Below, piece by piece: positions 46,032 through 55,145 of a stretch of DNA of 64,000 bases. The stretch is from JBMYRH01 sp049602155 (GTDB lineage Bacteria; Myxococcota_A; UBA9042; PHBI01; JBMYRH01): positions 62,001 to 126,000 of the forward strand of contig JBMYRH010000003.1 in assembly GCA_049602155.1 (NCBI GenBank). The letters run 5' to 3'. The first letter of the stretch is position 1. The number at the start of each line of letters is the position of its first letter. The notes beneath the pieces are model-generated. The model searched no databases. It was given only the letters and a program-made list of their open reading frames with translations, and was not told the origin of the DNA. Both the position numbers and the translations under genes were made by a program.

Positions 46032-47168
46032 ATGAGTGACAACATCCTCCGAACCCCCCATGAGGTCGCTGAACTCACCGCCTCAGGAACCCTAGATGGC
46101 GTACTCGTCGAGGCCGTCGACCTTAGCAAGCAGGGCCTCAAGGCGGTCCATGCGAGTGACGTCACCTTCAAGCGCGTAGGCCTCCATCAGGCACCCGCCG
46201 TCGGCTCCGAGTTCAGTCGCTGTAAATTCACCGAATCCAGCCTCCGCGGAGGCGACTTCTCGGGCTCACTCTTTCGGGCGAGTTCGTACTTCGCGTCTGA
46301 GTTGATCGAGGCAAAGTTCGGGGGGTGCACCCTATCAAACACGAGCTTTTACAACTGCCGAATGGGCAACAGTAACTTCGCGGGAGCGCGGATCACCTCG
46401 GGCAACTTCAACGGGTGTGAACTCTTTGGGGCCAACTTTGCCAGATCACTGCTGGTGAACACGCGGTTTGATGCGCCAGAGCGTGGAAACATCCCCCTCG
46501 ATCGCGCCGACTTCTCCAACGCCATCCTGGTCGATTGTGATCTGATGGGGGCGAACTTCTACGGCGCGAGCTTCAAGGATGCGCTGCTCATCAAGGTCGA
46601 TCTCCGCCACGCGAACCTCTCAGAGGCGGACTTCACGGGGGCGCACCTTATCGACGTCCACATTGACTCTACGCTGCTTGAGCCGGGCGTCGCGCGGGCC
46701 GTCGAGGCAGCGCGTGTCGACGACCCGTGGCGGCGTCATGGGTTTATGAAGGAGGTCTTGGAGGTCCACTCCAACGCCGAGATGCAGCTCTTGCTCGAGT
46801 ACGTATTGCGGACCTACGTCATCGAGGGCGCCCAGCCTGCGCAGCCTGCGGACAGCTTCGCCAACCTGCTCAGTCAGCTGCGTGGGCAGTACGACTTCCC
46901 CGAGCTAGATCGGCTCCGACTTCGCGGCGTGGCGGTTCAAGTTCAAGTCAACGGCACTTGGCAGGATCTGATGGGCGGAAGCGCCCCAACTGCCGAGCCG
47001 ACCGGCCCGGCACCCGAAGCGAGACCTGCGCCGGCAGGACCTCCGCTCGCTGACGCCTCGCCGAGCCCGGCTCCACCCGCAGAGCCGCCGAGCGCTCCAC
47101 CCGAGCCCGCGCGCCCCCCGAAGGGCGTCGGGCGTTCCAAGCGCTTCCGGAGCCTCGAGATCGACTGA
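46032..47168 (+). CDS. Pentapeptide-repeat protein with Pro/Ala-rich tail
   Basis: 378 aa. Residues about 50-210 are made of A-x-L/F-x-x pentapeptides (SSLRGGDFSGSLFRAS, NSNFAGARITSGNFNGCEL, ADFSNAILVDCDLMGANFYGASF, ANLSEADFTGAHL) that fold into a right-handed quadrilateral beta helix. A non-repeat helical segment follows (KEVLEVHSNAEMQLLLEYVLRTY). The last 75 residues are a Pro/Ala/Glu-rich tail ending in RSKRFRSLEID. Pentapeptide proteins include DNA mimics and scaffolds, but nothing here points to a target. The tail is unusual for the family. Convergent with the PP2C gene. Confidence 0.88.
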   Translation: MSDNILRTPHEVAELTASGTLDGVLVEAVDLSKQGLKAVHASDVTFKRVGLHQAPAVGSEFSRCKFTESSLRGGDFSGSLFRASSYFASELIEAKFGGCTLSNTSFYNCRMGNSNFAGARITSGNFNGCELFGANFARSLLVNTRFDAPERGNIPLDRADFSNAILVDCDLMGANFYGASFKDALLIKVDLRHANLSEADFTGAHLIDVHIDSTLLEPGVARAVEAARVDDPWRRHGFMKEVLEVHSNAEMQLLLEYVLRTYVIEGAQPAQPADSFANLLSQLRGQYDFPELDRLRLRGVAVQVQVNGTWQDLMGGSAPTAEPTGPAPEARPAPAGPPLADASPSPAPPAEPPSAPPEPARPPKGVGRSKRFRSLEID

Positions 47169-47172
47169 GGTG

Positions 47173-48312
47173 TTAGTCGAGATCGATGATGAAGGAGGGG
47201 AGCTCTTCTTTCGTGTCGTCGAACGAGACGATGACGCTCGGGCCCCCTTCGCTCGCCGGCGGCGTCGTCGTGGCGCTGCGCCGCATCGACACCGCGCCGC
47301 TTTGTACCTTCACGGTCGCCGCAGGTGATGAACTCTCTGCCATCGGCATGTCGGTCATAGTGTCCGCCATGCCGAACACGTCCTGGTGCGTCCCCTCATC
47401 GTCCATTTCGACCGCAGGTATCGCTTGGTCGGTAGCCTCAAGGTCCACCTCACCGAGGCCCGGATCGGTCAGCTCTTCCATGACCTCGATGCCGTGCGGG
47501 TCTGTGACCTCATCGTACGTTTCTTGGGTGGCTTGCTGGGGATCATCGACCCGGATCATCATCACCGTGATGTTGTCTTTGCCACCACGATCGTTGGCCA
47601 TCCGGACGAGGGCCTCATTGCCTTCATCGAGGGTCTCCGTGTTGGCTTCCAGGACGTTCTCGATGAGCCAATCATCGACCAAGTCAGTGAGGCCATCACT
47701 GCAGAGCAAGAAGAGATCGCCAGGCCGACGGGCGATGGTCTGGACCTCGGGGCTCACGTAATCCTTCAACCCGATCGCGCGGACGATGATGTTGCCCTGC
47801 TCGAAGTTCGCGATGTCTTCCGCGGTCTTCAGTTCACCGCGGTCGATCTTATAGTTCAGCAAGCTGTGGTCTCGGCTGACCTGAGAGAGCCTATCTTTAC
47901 CGTTGAAGCAGTAGACGCGGCTGTCACCGACGTGACCGACCACGAAGCTGTCTTTGCTGGCGAGCATGGCCACCACGGTGGTCCCCATACCCTCCAGCTT
48001 TGAGTCCTTCATCCCCTCGACATACACGCGATCGTTGGCGTACTGGATCGCGTTGGAGAGCAAGGTCTCAGCCGGCGTCGCTCCCGGGTAATGCCCGTAA
48101 GGCATCGACTGAGGAGAGGCCTTGAGGTGGTCGTTCACGAAGGCGACGATGTGCTCAACCGTCATCCGACTGGCGACCTCACCCGATGCATGTCCCCCCA
48201 TGCCGTCACACACGACGTAGATCCCCAGCTCATCCACGAAGCCGTAATAATCTTCATTGTGCGCGCGCTTTAGACCTACGTCTGTGAGCGCCTTGACGGT
48301 GAGCTTTCGCAT
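47173..48312 (-). CDS. PP2C-type Ser/Thr phosphatase
   Basis: 379 aa. The PP2C/Stp1 core lies at about 1-250, with metal-binding motifs HNEDYYG, VVCDGMGGHASGE, HVGDSRVYCF, LLCSDGLTDLV and GGKDNITVMMI. It would remove phosphates placed by the Ser/Thr kinase, in the cytoplasm, with two Mn or Mg ions. A Glu/Thr/Pro-rich tail (about 255-379) contains possible kinase target Thr residues (TMTDMPMAESS, RRSATTTPP) and is not part of the catalytic fold. Its kinase partner may be the tail-anchored kinase 28 kb away; this is inference. Confidence 0.95.
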   Translation of the reverse strand: MRKLTVKALTDVGLKRAHNEDYYGFVDELGIYVVCDGMGGHASGEVASRMTVEHIVAFVNDHLKASPQSMPYGHYPGATPAETLLSNAIQYANDRVYVEGMKDSKLEGMGTTVVAMLASKDSFVVGHVGDSRVYCFNGKDRLSQVSRDHSLLNYKIDRGELKTAEDIANFEQGNIIVRAIGLKDYVSPEVQTIARRPGDLFLLCSDGLTDLVDDWLIENVLEANTETLDEGNEALVRMANDRGGKDNITVMMIRVDDPQQATQETYDEVTDPHGIEVMEELTDPGLGEVDLEATDQAIPAVEMDDEGTHQDVFGMADTMTDMPMAESSSPAATVKVQSGAVSMRRSATTTPPASEGGPSVIVSFDDTKEELPSFIIDLD

Positions 48313-48330
48313 GCGTGTCCGGGTTCCGGG

Positions 48331-48825
48331 CTAGAAGTCTGGACGACCAGCCGGTGTTTTAGGGTTCTTGGTCGATGTCGTTGGCGCGCCAACAGACACC
48401 GTGATGTCGTATGCAGTCGGCGGCCCTGAGACCGCCTGTATCCTCAAGAAGTACCGCCCTCCGCGCGCGACGTCTACCGTCAACGTAGAGACCTCACCTC
48501 CCTGCCTCTCAACAGCCTGTAATTCGAGGCCATATCGATCGAAGAGTGCGAGGCTTACTTCGGCCTCCGCTTCGTCAGCGCTGAACACGATCGCGAGTTG
48601 ACCCGCATCGTAGATCTCGAAGACGCGCCAATCCGTCTTGTCCCCCTCGGCGATCGAGACTGAGTCGGTGAGGGGTTCATCCAAGGGCAACGCCGCGGCC
48701 TGATGACGATAGGCATCCGGTCCACTGGCTCCCTCTGGATCACCAAATATTGAGTGCCAAAGGCCACAGCCACCGAGCATCCCGACGATCACGACGCAAA
48801 GGGAACCCGCCGCGATTCGCCGCAT
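48331..48825 (-). CDS. Small lipoprotein with a PPC-like beta domain
   Basis: 164 aa from ATG 48825. The signal peptide ends in MLGGC, so Cys is lipidated. The mature domain has PPC-type strands (DKTDWRVFEIYDAGQLAIVFS, SLALFDRYGLELQAV, GGRYFLRIQAVSGPPTAYDITV), as in secreted protease C-terminal domains, and ends in a polar tail. Function unknown. ATG 48861 is an in-frame alternative but adds 12 residues without signal character. Eighteen bases before the PP2C gene on the same strand. Confidence 0.75.
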   Translation of the reverse strand: MRRIAAGSLCVVIVGMLGGCGLWHSIFGDPEGASGPDAYRHQAAALPLDEPLTDSVSIAEGDKTDWRVFEIYDAGQLAIVFSADEAEAEVSLALFDRYGLELQAVERQGGEVSTLTVDVARGGRYFLRIQAVSGPPTAYDITVSVGAPTTSTKNPKTPAGRPDF

Positions 48826-49020
48826 GCCCTCACAAGGTGTCCTTGGGTGCTCACTCTTCAACGGCCGTCAGCGTCCTCTTCCAAGCTGCTAGCCGGGCCC
48901 GCCAATCGGGGGGAGACTTCGGTAACAGGCTGTTTCACATAGGTGAGTTAGCACCACGGAGTGACGAGTGTCAACCCGGCAAACCGGGGCAAACCCATGG
49001 TTTTCAATCACTATTTGCAC

Positions 49021-49059
49021 AAAAAAAAAGAGCGCCAGAGGATTTCTCCACGACGCTCT
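49021..49059 (-). terminator. Intrinsic terminator after tRNA-Pro
   Basis: On the minus strand AGAGCG pairs with CGCTCT around a loop containing GGA-GAAA-TCC, followed by nine Ts. It starts 6 bases after the tRNA CCA end. Confidence 0.9.
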
Positions 49060-49064
49060 TCTAG

Positions 49065-49141
49065 TGGTCGGGGCGACTGGATTCGAACCAGCGACTTCCT
49101 GCTCCCGAAGCAGGCGCGCTACCAGGCTGCGCTACGCCCCG
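49065..49141 (-). tRNA. tRNA-Pro (CGG)
   Basis: 77 nt including an encoded CCA (49067-49065). The acceptor stem CGGGGCG pairs with CGCCCCG before discriminator A at 49068. The anticodon stem-loop CTGCTTCGGGAGCAG shows anticodon CGG. The T-loop GGTTCGAATCC is canonical. Flanked by a good promoter and terminator, so it is a single-gene transcription unit. Confidence 0.96.
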
Positions 49142-49158
49142 ACACCTTGAGTGCATGG

Positions 49159-49188
49159 CTTGTACGTGGCAGGTCCGAGGGGTGTCAA
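49159..49188 (-). promoter_or_regulatory. Promoter of tRNA-Pro
   Basis: TTGACA at 49188-49183 and TACAAG at 49164-49159 with an 18-base spacer, 17 bp upstream of the tRNA 5' end. Confidence 0.75.
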
Positions 49189-49246
49189 GTGTGGGTGTGT
49201 GGTAAAGGAGTGATGTGAGCTCACGGCCCCCCAGAGAGTGGACCCC

Positions 49247-50020
49247 ATGAGCCTGGCGGAGCTATCCGCTTGGCAATGGAGCGTGGTTGGAATTGCCGGA
49301 CTCTTAGCGGGCTTCATCAACACCGTCGCCGGGGGTGGCTCCCTGCTCACATTGCCAGCCCTGATGCTCGCGGGGCTACCGCCCACGGTCGCGAACGGGA
49401 CCAACCGCATCGGGATCCTGATGCAGTCTGCCTCGGCGACGCTCCAGTTTCGCAGCGCAGGCGCACTGGACCTGAACCTCTCTGGGCAACTCCTGTGGCC
49501 CACAATCATGGGTGCAGGCCTAGGCGCCTATACAGCCAGTGTGCTCTCTGATGCCGCGATGGAGCCACTCATCCTCTCGGTCCTCGTGACCGTCGCGCTG
49601 CTCTTCGCGCTCAAGCCAGGCTGGGTCGCGCCCTCAGTCGGCCCCAAGGAGGCCCCACGAGCCCCAGGGGCGGTGACGCTCGTGTTGATGGGTCTCACGG
49701 GGTTCTACGGCGGGTTCCTGCAGGCTGGGGTGGGCTTCTTATTGCTGACCGTGCTGGCGGGGACTCTCCGCCTCGATCTGACGCGTGCGAACGCCCTGAA
49801 AGTCGCGCTCGTCGTGCCTTACACGCTCCTCGCGCTGGGGATCTTTGCGTGGGCGGACCAGGTCGCCTGGGGGGTCGGCATAGTCCTTGGCGCGACCAGC
49901 ATGCTCGGCGCCCGACTTGGTGTCTATGTGGCCGTTGAGCGCTCTGGATGGCTGCGCTGGCTCGTCCTAGCCGCAGTGGTCGCAAGCGGCATCGCCATCG
50001 CCCTAAAGCGGCTCTCGTAG
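49247..50020 (+). CDS. TSUP/TauE-SafE family permease
   Basis: 257 aa from ATG 49247 (GTG 49238 is an alternative). About eight membrane helices in two repeats of the TSUP pattern: GLLAGFINTVAGGGSLLTLPALMLAGLP and GLTGFYGGFLQAGVGFLLLTVL. The family exports sulfite, sulfoacetate or related organosulfur anions across the inner membrane; substrate not identifiable. Convergent with the secreted paralogue gene at 50033. Confidence 0.93.
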   Translation: MSLAELSAWQWSVVGIAGLLAGFINTVAGGGSLLTLPALMLAGLPPTVANGTNRIGILMQSASATLQFRSAGALDLNLSGQLLWPTIMGAGLGAYTASVLSDAAMEPLILSVLVTVALLFALKPGWVAPSVGPKEAPRAPGAVTLVLMGLTGFYGGFLQAGVGFLLLTVLAGTLRLDLTRANALKVALVVPYTLLALGIFAWADQVAWGVGIVLGATSMLGARLGVYVAVERSGWLRWLVLAAVVASGIAIALKRLS

Positions 50021-50032
50021 CCCCAGCCTCAT

Positions 50033-51595
50033 TCAGGGTGCGGGGGCGTCCGGATATAGGCCCAGGGCGACCGAATCGTAGGTGTGCTCCCAAGGCCCGG
50101 GGCATGGCACTGGCGTCCCTTCATCGAGGCACTTCTTGAGCGCCTCACGCATACCCCACACCCGCTGCTGCTTCACCGACTTGATGTCCGATGTGTAGCG
50201 CGTCATCTCCCAATAGCGGTCGAGCGCGTCGACGGCCCGACGACGATCAGAGTCCCTGAAGATCTCTGCAATGCAGTAAGGGACATCAGGATCCTCGAGG
50301 TCCAAGGTCTCAGCGCGGCTGATATAACGTTCCGCCGTTGCCCGGTCACCGAGGTTAAACGCGTTCATCGCCAGGTAAATATACAAGCGCGGCTCGTCGC
50401 TCACTTTGCCGATCACGCTGCTCAGGTAACGCGACGACGCCTGGAAGCCCTTTTCATAATGAAGCAGCACGCCTGCGAAGAAATTCGCGAGTACGTCCTT
50501 GGGGTCCGCATCTGCGCGGTCTCGGAAGCGCTTCAGCCGCGCAACCCGCCCTTCGACGGCGATGTAGAAGAGGAGCAAGCGCTTCAGGGTCCCGGGGGCA
50601 GCATCCCCTCCGGCGATGCGCGCCTCTAGGCGCTTCTGTACGACGTCACGCTGACCATGGTCGACGAGGTACGCCTCCTCAATCGGGCGCAACCGAGGGT
50701 CCCCCTTGAAGCGCGCCAATGCCGCCTCTGAGACCGTCTTCTGGTCGGGCAGCCGCCTCAAGATGGTCCATGCCTCAGCTTCGATCGCGTAGGCGTCAAA
50801 GCACGCGGGATCCAGGCGACGAATCGACGCTGCGAAGCCCCCCGCAGTCGCATACTGCCTCAGCGCCAAGAAGCTCCATGCGAAGCTCGTCATGTCGCAT
50901 GCATCGGTGGAGGTCATCAGCGCCTCGGCGACCCCCCTACTGCTCTCTGGTCCAATCAGAAGCAGCGCCCGCAGGGTCGCTAGGCGCGCCGGCCCAAGGG
51001 GGGCCAATGCCTCGCTCGAGGCGAGCTCCCACGCGGCACGCCCCTCCCCGGCCCACGCGAGGAGCGGCGTAAGGCTGAGCCAATCGATGGCGCGTACATC
51101 ACGGCGCTGGAGGAGCCCACGGAGCGACGCGCGTGCTGCCTCGTGGTCGCCCCGGACGAGATAGCGTTGAATCTCGGTCCTCACGGTCAAGAGTGCCTGA
51201 CGATCAGGTGACGTCCCAGGCCCTGCGTCGCGCCAAGGGAGGGCGATGGCACCTGCTGCGCTCAAGCTGCTCGTTTGACGGGCCTCGCTTGGGCATCCTT
51301 TGCCCAGCCAGCACGCACGGGCGTTACCTACCGGCGTCGGGTCTGGACATGACGCCTCGGATGGATGACTCAGCACCAGGTCACACGTGGCCCCCAGAGA
51401 GACCACCACCGATCCCGCCTTGATGCTCGTGCCGGCAGGACGAAGCCCCTTGAGCCCGGCTGTCCAGGCGCGCACTGGTGCAGCCGCGTCCGGACCGAGG
51501 ACCGGTCCTTTGGCGGACGCAGGCTCGGTGAAGAGGCCGAAGAGGGCGCAAGCGCTGAGCGCCAAGGCGCACGGCGTGGTTCGAGAGGGCATCAC
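50033..51595 (-). CDS. Secreted helical-repeat protein, paralogue B
   Basis: 520 aa with signal peptide (ALALSACALFGLFTEPASA). Cys-rich N-terminal domain (CDLVLSHPSEASC, ACWLGKGC) followed by TPR-like helical repeats (about 130-480) and a conserved C-terminal block WGMREALKKCLDEGTPVPCPGPWE. It is a tandem paralogue of the gene at 51592, sharing layout and the C-terminal Cys-x-GPW element. Its GTG (51595) or ATG (51592) start overlaps the upstream stop. Last gene of the tol operon; role unknown. Confidence 0.8.
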   Translation of the reverse strand: MMPSRTTPCALALSACALFGLFTEPASAKGPVLGPDAAAPVRAWTAGLKGLRPAGTSIKAGSVVVSLGATCDLVLSHPSEASCPDPTPVGNARACWLGKGCPSEARQTSSLSAAGAIALPWRDAGPGTSPDRQALLTVRTEIQRYLVRGDHEAARASLRGLLQRRDVRAIDWLSLTPLLAWAGEGRAAWELASSEALAPLGPARLATLRALLLIGPESSRGVAEALMTSTDACDMTSFAWSFLALRQYATAGGFAASIRRLDPACFDAYAIEAEAWTILRRLPDQKTVSEAALARFKGDPRLRPIEEAYLVDHGQRDVVQKRLEARIAGGDAAPGTLKRLLLFYIAVEGRVARLKRFRDRADADPKDVLANFFAGVLLHYEKGFQASSRYLSSVIGKVSDEPRLYIYLAMNAFNLGDRATAERYISRAETLDLEDPDVPYCIAEIFRDSDRRRAVDALDRYWEMTRYTSDIKSVKQQRVWGMREALKKCLDEGTPVPCPGPWEHTYDSVALGLYPDAPAP

Positions 51596-53136
51596 TTCGG
51601 GCTAGCTGAGCCACGATAGCGCCAAGGCCCCTTGCAAGGGGACGCGCCATCACACGCCTTTAGTGCCTCGCGCTGCCGCGTCATGCGGACACCGATAAGC
51701 GCACGGTGTGGCAAGAGCCCCAAGGCGATGTCTAGAGAGCGCCCTGCGATACGAGGCTCGGCATCACGCACGACCTCGGCGAAGGCCCAATGCGCCTCGG
51801 GATCACGTGGGGAGAGTTCTAAGGCGCGCTTGATGGACTTCTTCGCGCTCTCCTGGTCCCGGAGGCTTAGCGCGTTGAGGGCTTGAAGGACGTGGAGATA
51901 GCCCACTTTGCCTGGCGCCCCCTTCGCGGCCGTCTTGAGGAGACCGTAAGAGGCTGAGTATTCCTTATCAAGGTGCGCCATTGCGCCGAGCACAAGGGAC
52001 GCGATGGGATCACGTGGCGCAGCATCTAGGCGGGCCTTCCACGCGATGGTGGCCTCCTTCTTGAGAGGCTCATGGGCCAAGACACGCACCAAGAGCGCGA
52101 GGTCGTCCGGAGTGGCCTTGCCTGCCCCGATCCGCTGATCCAGCACGTATTTAGCCGCGCGCCACTGCCCTGTCGCGCGGAGCGCAATCAACTGTAGATC
52201 GGGGATCCGCGGGTCCTCACTGAAGCGCGCCCTCGCCTCATAAGCCGCGTCAGCGACCGCCTGCCGCTCACCCGCTTGATAAGCCGCCTGGATCTCCAGC
52301 GCATACGCGTCGAAGCACTTCACATCCTGTCTCCGCAACACCCGCCCAAGGGCAGCCGCTGCAGCAAAGTCACCGACCCGCTCAAACGCCCGCCCGATCG
52401 GGACCGCCTTGCATGCGCTGGCTTCATCTAAGAGCACCTCAGCCACGGGTGCCGCCGCAAAAGGCCCCATGATGAGCGCCATCCGCACGACCGTGTTGAG
52501 GCGCATGTCCGCGCTCAGCCACACCCCTGAGCCGAGGCGCGACAAGGCAGGCCCTCCGAGCCCTAGCCGTGACGCCCCGGGCAAGAAGCTCAGCTGTTGA
52601 GCGAAGGAGAGCTCGTCGCGGTCTAGGAGCGCGTTGAACACCGTGGCGGCGCGCTGAGGTTCGAGCCAGACCAAGGCGTCGTCGATCGCCTGAAGCGCCG
52701 CATCGAAGCCGCTCGGGATCTCGGGCTTACCCTCGCTTGCGGCGGGCCCAGAGGCCTCGGGCATCATCTGGATCGTCTGCCACGATGGGTAGAGCCCACC
52801 TGCACGCTCAAGGGCCTGCTGAAAGTCCGACCACTCGATGCACTGCATACTTGAGAGGCAGGCCCGCGCCCCACCGATGTCCATAAAGAGGCCGCTACAC
52901 CGGCTCCCTGTCTCATGCGCCACGTAGATGCTGCAGCCGTCAAGATCGAGGGCGGCGTGATCCACCGCGATGGTCACCTCCTTGACCTTGAGCCCGAGCC
53001 GGGTGGTCCAGGTCTCAATCGCCTCTCGTGCGTCCGGACCAAGCCCCATGGGCGCCGCATTCGCGGTGCCCGGCAAGAGCGTCATGACCACGCCAATCGC
53101 CACGAGGGTCGACATCCATCGTCGCAAGGTCATCAT
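51592..53136 (-). CDS. Secreted helical-repeat protein, paralogue A
   Basis: 514 aa. Signal peptide (VAIGVVMTLLPGTANA), a Cys-containing domain (CSIYVAHETGSRCSGLF, ACLSSMQC), then TPR-like repeats and C-terminal LKACDGASPCKGPW. The ATG overlaps the rpe stop as ATGA. The pair sits where pal and cpoB would be expected in a tol operon and may serve as periplasmic partners of TolB, but sequence gives no direct proof. Confidence 0.8.
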   Translation of the reverse strand: MMTLRRWMSTLVAIGVVMTLLPGTANAAPMGLGPDAREAIETWTTRLGLKVKEVTIAVDHAALDLDGCSIYVAHETGSRCSGLFMDIGGARACLSSMQCIEWSDFQQALERAGGLYPSWQTIQMMPEASGPAASEGKPEIPSGFDAALQAIDDALVWLEPQRAATVFNALLDRDELSFAQQLSFLPGASRLGLGGPALSRLGSGVWLSADMRLNTVVRMALIMGPFAAAPVAEVLLDEASACKAVPIGRAFERVGDFAAAAALGRVLRRQDVKCFDAYALEIQAAYQAGERQAVADAAYEARARFSEDPRIPDLQLIALRATGQWRAAKYVLDQRIGAGKATPDDLALLVRVLAHEPLKKEATIAWKARLDAAPRDPIASLVLGAMAHLDKEYSASYGLLKTAAKGAPGKVGYLHVLQALNALSLRDQESAKKSIKRALELSPRDPEAHWAFAEVVRDAEPRIAGRSLDIALGLLPHRALIGVRMTRQREALKACDGASPCKGPWRYRGSASPK

Positions 53137-53804
53137 ACTGCTCCGCGTTTCAAGGCCGCGATCGCGTCGCCATAGTCAGGCTTCCGGAACACAGCGCTTC
53201 CGGCGACGAAAGTGTCCGCTCCCGCGGACCGAATCATCGCGATGTTGTCCGGCGTGACACCGCCGTCGACTTGAATCCGGGTCGACAACCCGCGCCGTGT
53301 GATCCACTCACGCAATCGCGTGATCTTCGGCAACACGCCGGGGATAAAGGACTGCCCTCCAAACCCAGGGTTCACGCTCATCACCAACACATGATGCAGC
53401 GCATCGAGGACATACTCGATCACCTCTGGCGGGGTGTGGGGATTCAAGACCACACCGGGTTTTGCGCCCGCCTTCTCGATTTGATCGACGACGCGATCGA
53501 GGTGATGACACACCTCGGCGTGAACGCTGATCCAGTCGCTGCCGGAGTCGGCATAGAGCTCGATGTAGGGCTCGGGGTTCGTCACCATCAGGTGCGTGTC
53601 CACGGGCAATGAGGTCGACTTCCTGACGGCCTTGACCACCGGAGGTCCGATCGTGAGGTTCGGCACAAAATGACCGTCCATCACGTCGACATGGACGACG
53701 TCGGCGCCGGCCGCTTCAATCGCAGCGACCTCTTCACCCAGCCGCGCGAAATCGGCACTGAGGATAGAGGGCGCAATCAAAGGAGTTGGGAGTGCGTTTG
53801 TCAT
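53133..53804 (-). CDS. rpe: Ribulose-phosphate 3-epimerase
   Basis: 223 aa TIM-barrel enzyme that interconverts ribulose 5-phosphate and xylulose 5-phosphate in the pentose phosphate pathway. Motifs: APSILSADFARLGEEV, VDVMDGHFVPNLTIGPPVV with catalytic Asp, HLMVTNPEPYIELYADSG, LVMSVNPGFGGQSFIPG and VDGGVTPDNI. Eighteen bases after the tolB stop and overlapping the paralogue gene by four bases, an unusual place for a metabolic gene. Confidence 0.97.
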   Translation of the reverse strand: MTNALPTPLIAPSILSADFARLGEEVAAIEAAGADVVHVDVMDGHFVPNLTIGPPVVKAVRKSTSLPVDTHLMVTNPEPYIELYADSGSDWISVHAEVCHHLDRVVDQIEKAGAKPGVVLNPHTPPEVIEYVLDALHHVLVMSVNPGFGGQSFIPGVLPKITRLREWITRRGLSTRIQVDGGVTPDNIAMIRSAGADTFVAGSAVFRKPDYGDAIAALKRGAV

Positions 53805-53822
53805 GGTCGGTGCTGGTCCACA

Positions 53823-55145
53823 TCAGAGTTGCCAATCAGGAGCGTACAGGGGCCACGCTTGTTGGGCCAAGGGTCGAATGTCTCCACCGCGCATCGGGAC
53901 GCGCCACAGAGACGCACGCTGGGACGCAGAGCGCCGAACGAAAATAATGAAGCGCCCGTCCGGAGAGATCGTCGGCGAGTCGGCGTCTGTCCCGGCGTCG
54001 GTGAGGCGACTGACGCGCCCTGTCTTCAGGTCATGGCGCACGAGCATCCCCTGACCGGCGGTAAGCTGGACATAGACGACGCTGTCGCCCTGCGGCGACC
54101 ACACCGGAGAGGCCGTATAGCCGCCGTCGCTCAGCTTGGTGTGCTCTCCAGTCTTCAGATCGCACACCCAGACTTGAGGGCTACCCGTTCGATCGCTCAC
54201 AAACGCGAGCTTATGCCCATCCGGTGACCACACGGGCGAGGTGTCCACGCCCTTGTGAGTCGTCACTCGACGGAGCTCCTCCCCGGTCTGAGCGTCGAGC
54301 AGGATGATGTCGGAGTTGGCTGCCTCTGCCACGCTCAAGGCCAGGCGTGTCCCGTCAGGGGACCAGTTCCCGGCGGCGTTGAGGCCTGGCCGCGTCGAAA
54401 ACGGGCGCCCGTTGACGACCCAGTCAGGGTTGCGGCGGAGATAAGACATATAACCGACAGCGCCAGCGGGCCCCCAGGTGGGCGCCACGTTGATGCTCCC
54501 GTTTCGGGTCACAAAAGAGAGATCTGTCCCGTCGGAATTCAGGACCCCGATCTCTTTGCGCCCTGGGCTCACCTCGACACTCACAAGCAAGCGCGACCCA
54601 AGCGCACTCGGTAGCCCGGTGTCATGGCCGACCATCCCGTTGACCCAGCTGGCCGCGGCGCGCTTGGCGCCTCCGGGTGGTACCCACAACTCCGACGCGC
54701 CGAGTCGATGCACGGCGCCCGTCCCCGTGTGGACCACCTCGGCCCGCAGCTGGATGCCACCCATCCCGTCGCCTTGCCGCACGACTAAGCGGAACACACG
54801 CTCGACTCCGAAGCCGCGCCAGAGGCCGCGAACAGGGGCCGTCATCTCCTCCCGTCGCGGTGTCCGTGGGTGCTTCTTGAGCGGCATCACCTGGTAAAAC
54901 CCTGTCCAGTCGAGGGCATGCTCAATATGCCGCGCGATCTCCATAGCCCGACGCTCAAGGTCTGGGCTCGGCACCAACATGATCGGACGAGCGACGGCGA
55001 CAGTGGCGATCTGCGCGACCATCATGCGCGCACCACCGCTGCGGCACTCCCCTTGCACGCACGTCATCCCGTCGGTGCACTCCGTCCCCTGAGCACAGGG
55101 CAGACTGCTGAGGGCCATTGTTACGGCGAGGAGTAAGGCATTCAC
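53823..55145 (-). CDS. tolB: TolB-like periplasmic beta-propeller protein
   Basis: 440 aa. Signal peptide at residues 1-20. Residues 21-40 hold an extra Cys motif (CTDGMTCVQGEC) not usual in TolB. The N-terminal alpha/beta domain (about 45-170) is followed by a six-bladed WD40-like propeller with NWSPDGTRLALSVAEAAN, VWSPDGHKLAFVSDRTGS, VWSPQGDSVVYVQLT and TISPDGRFIIFVRRS. TolB links the Tol motor to the outer membrane and Pal. It overlaps the TolA-like gene by four bases. Confidence 0.9.
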   Translation of the reverse strand: MNALLLAVTMALSSLPCAQGTECTDGMTCVQGECRSGGARMMVAQIATVAVARPIMLVPSPDLERRAMEIARHIEHALDWTGFYQVMPLKKHPRTPRREEMTAPVRGLWRGFGVERVFRLVVRQGDGMGGIQLRAEVVHTGTGAVHRLGASELWVPPGGAKRAAASWVNGMVGHDTGLPSALGSRLLVSVEVSPGRKEIGVLNSDGTDLSFVTRNGSINVAPTWGPAGAVGYMSYLRRNPDWVVNGRPFSTRPGLNAAGNWSPDGTRLALSVAEAANSDIILLDAQTGEELRRVTTHKGVDTSPVWSPDGHKLAFVSDRTGSPQVWVCDLKTGEHTKLSDGGYTASPVWSPQGDSVVYVQLTAGQGMLVRHDLKTGRVSRLTDAGTDADSPTISPDGRFIIFVRRSASQRASLWRVPMRGGDIRPLAQQAWPLYAPDWQL

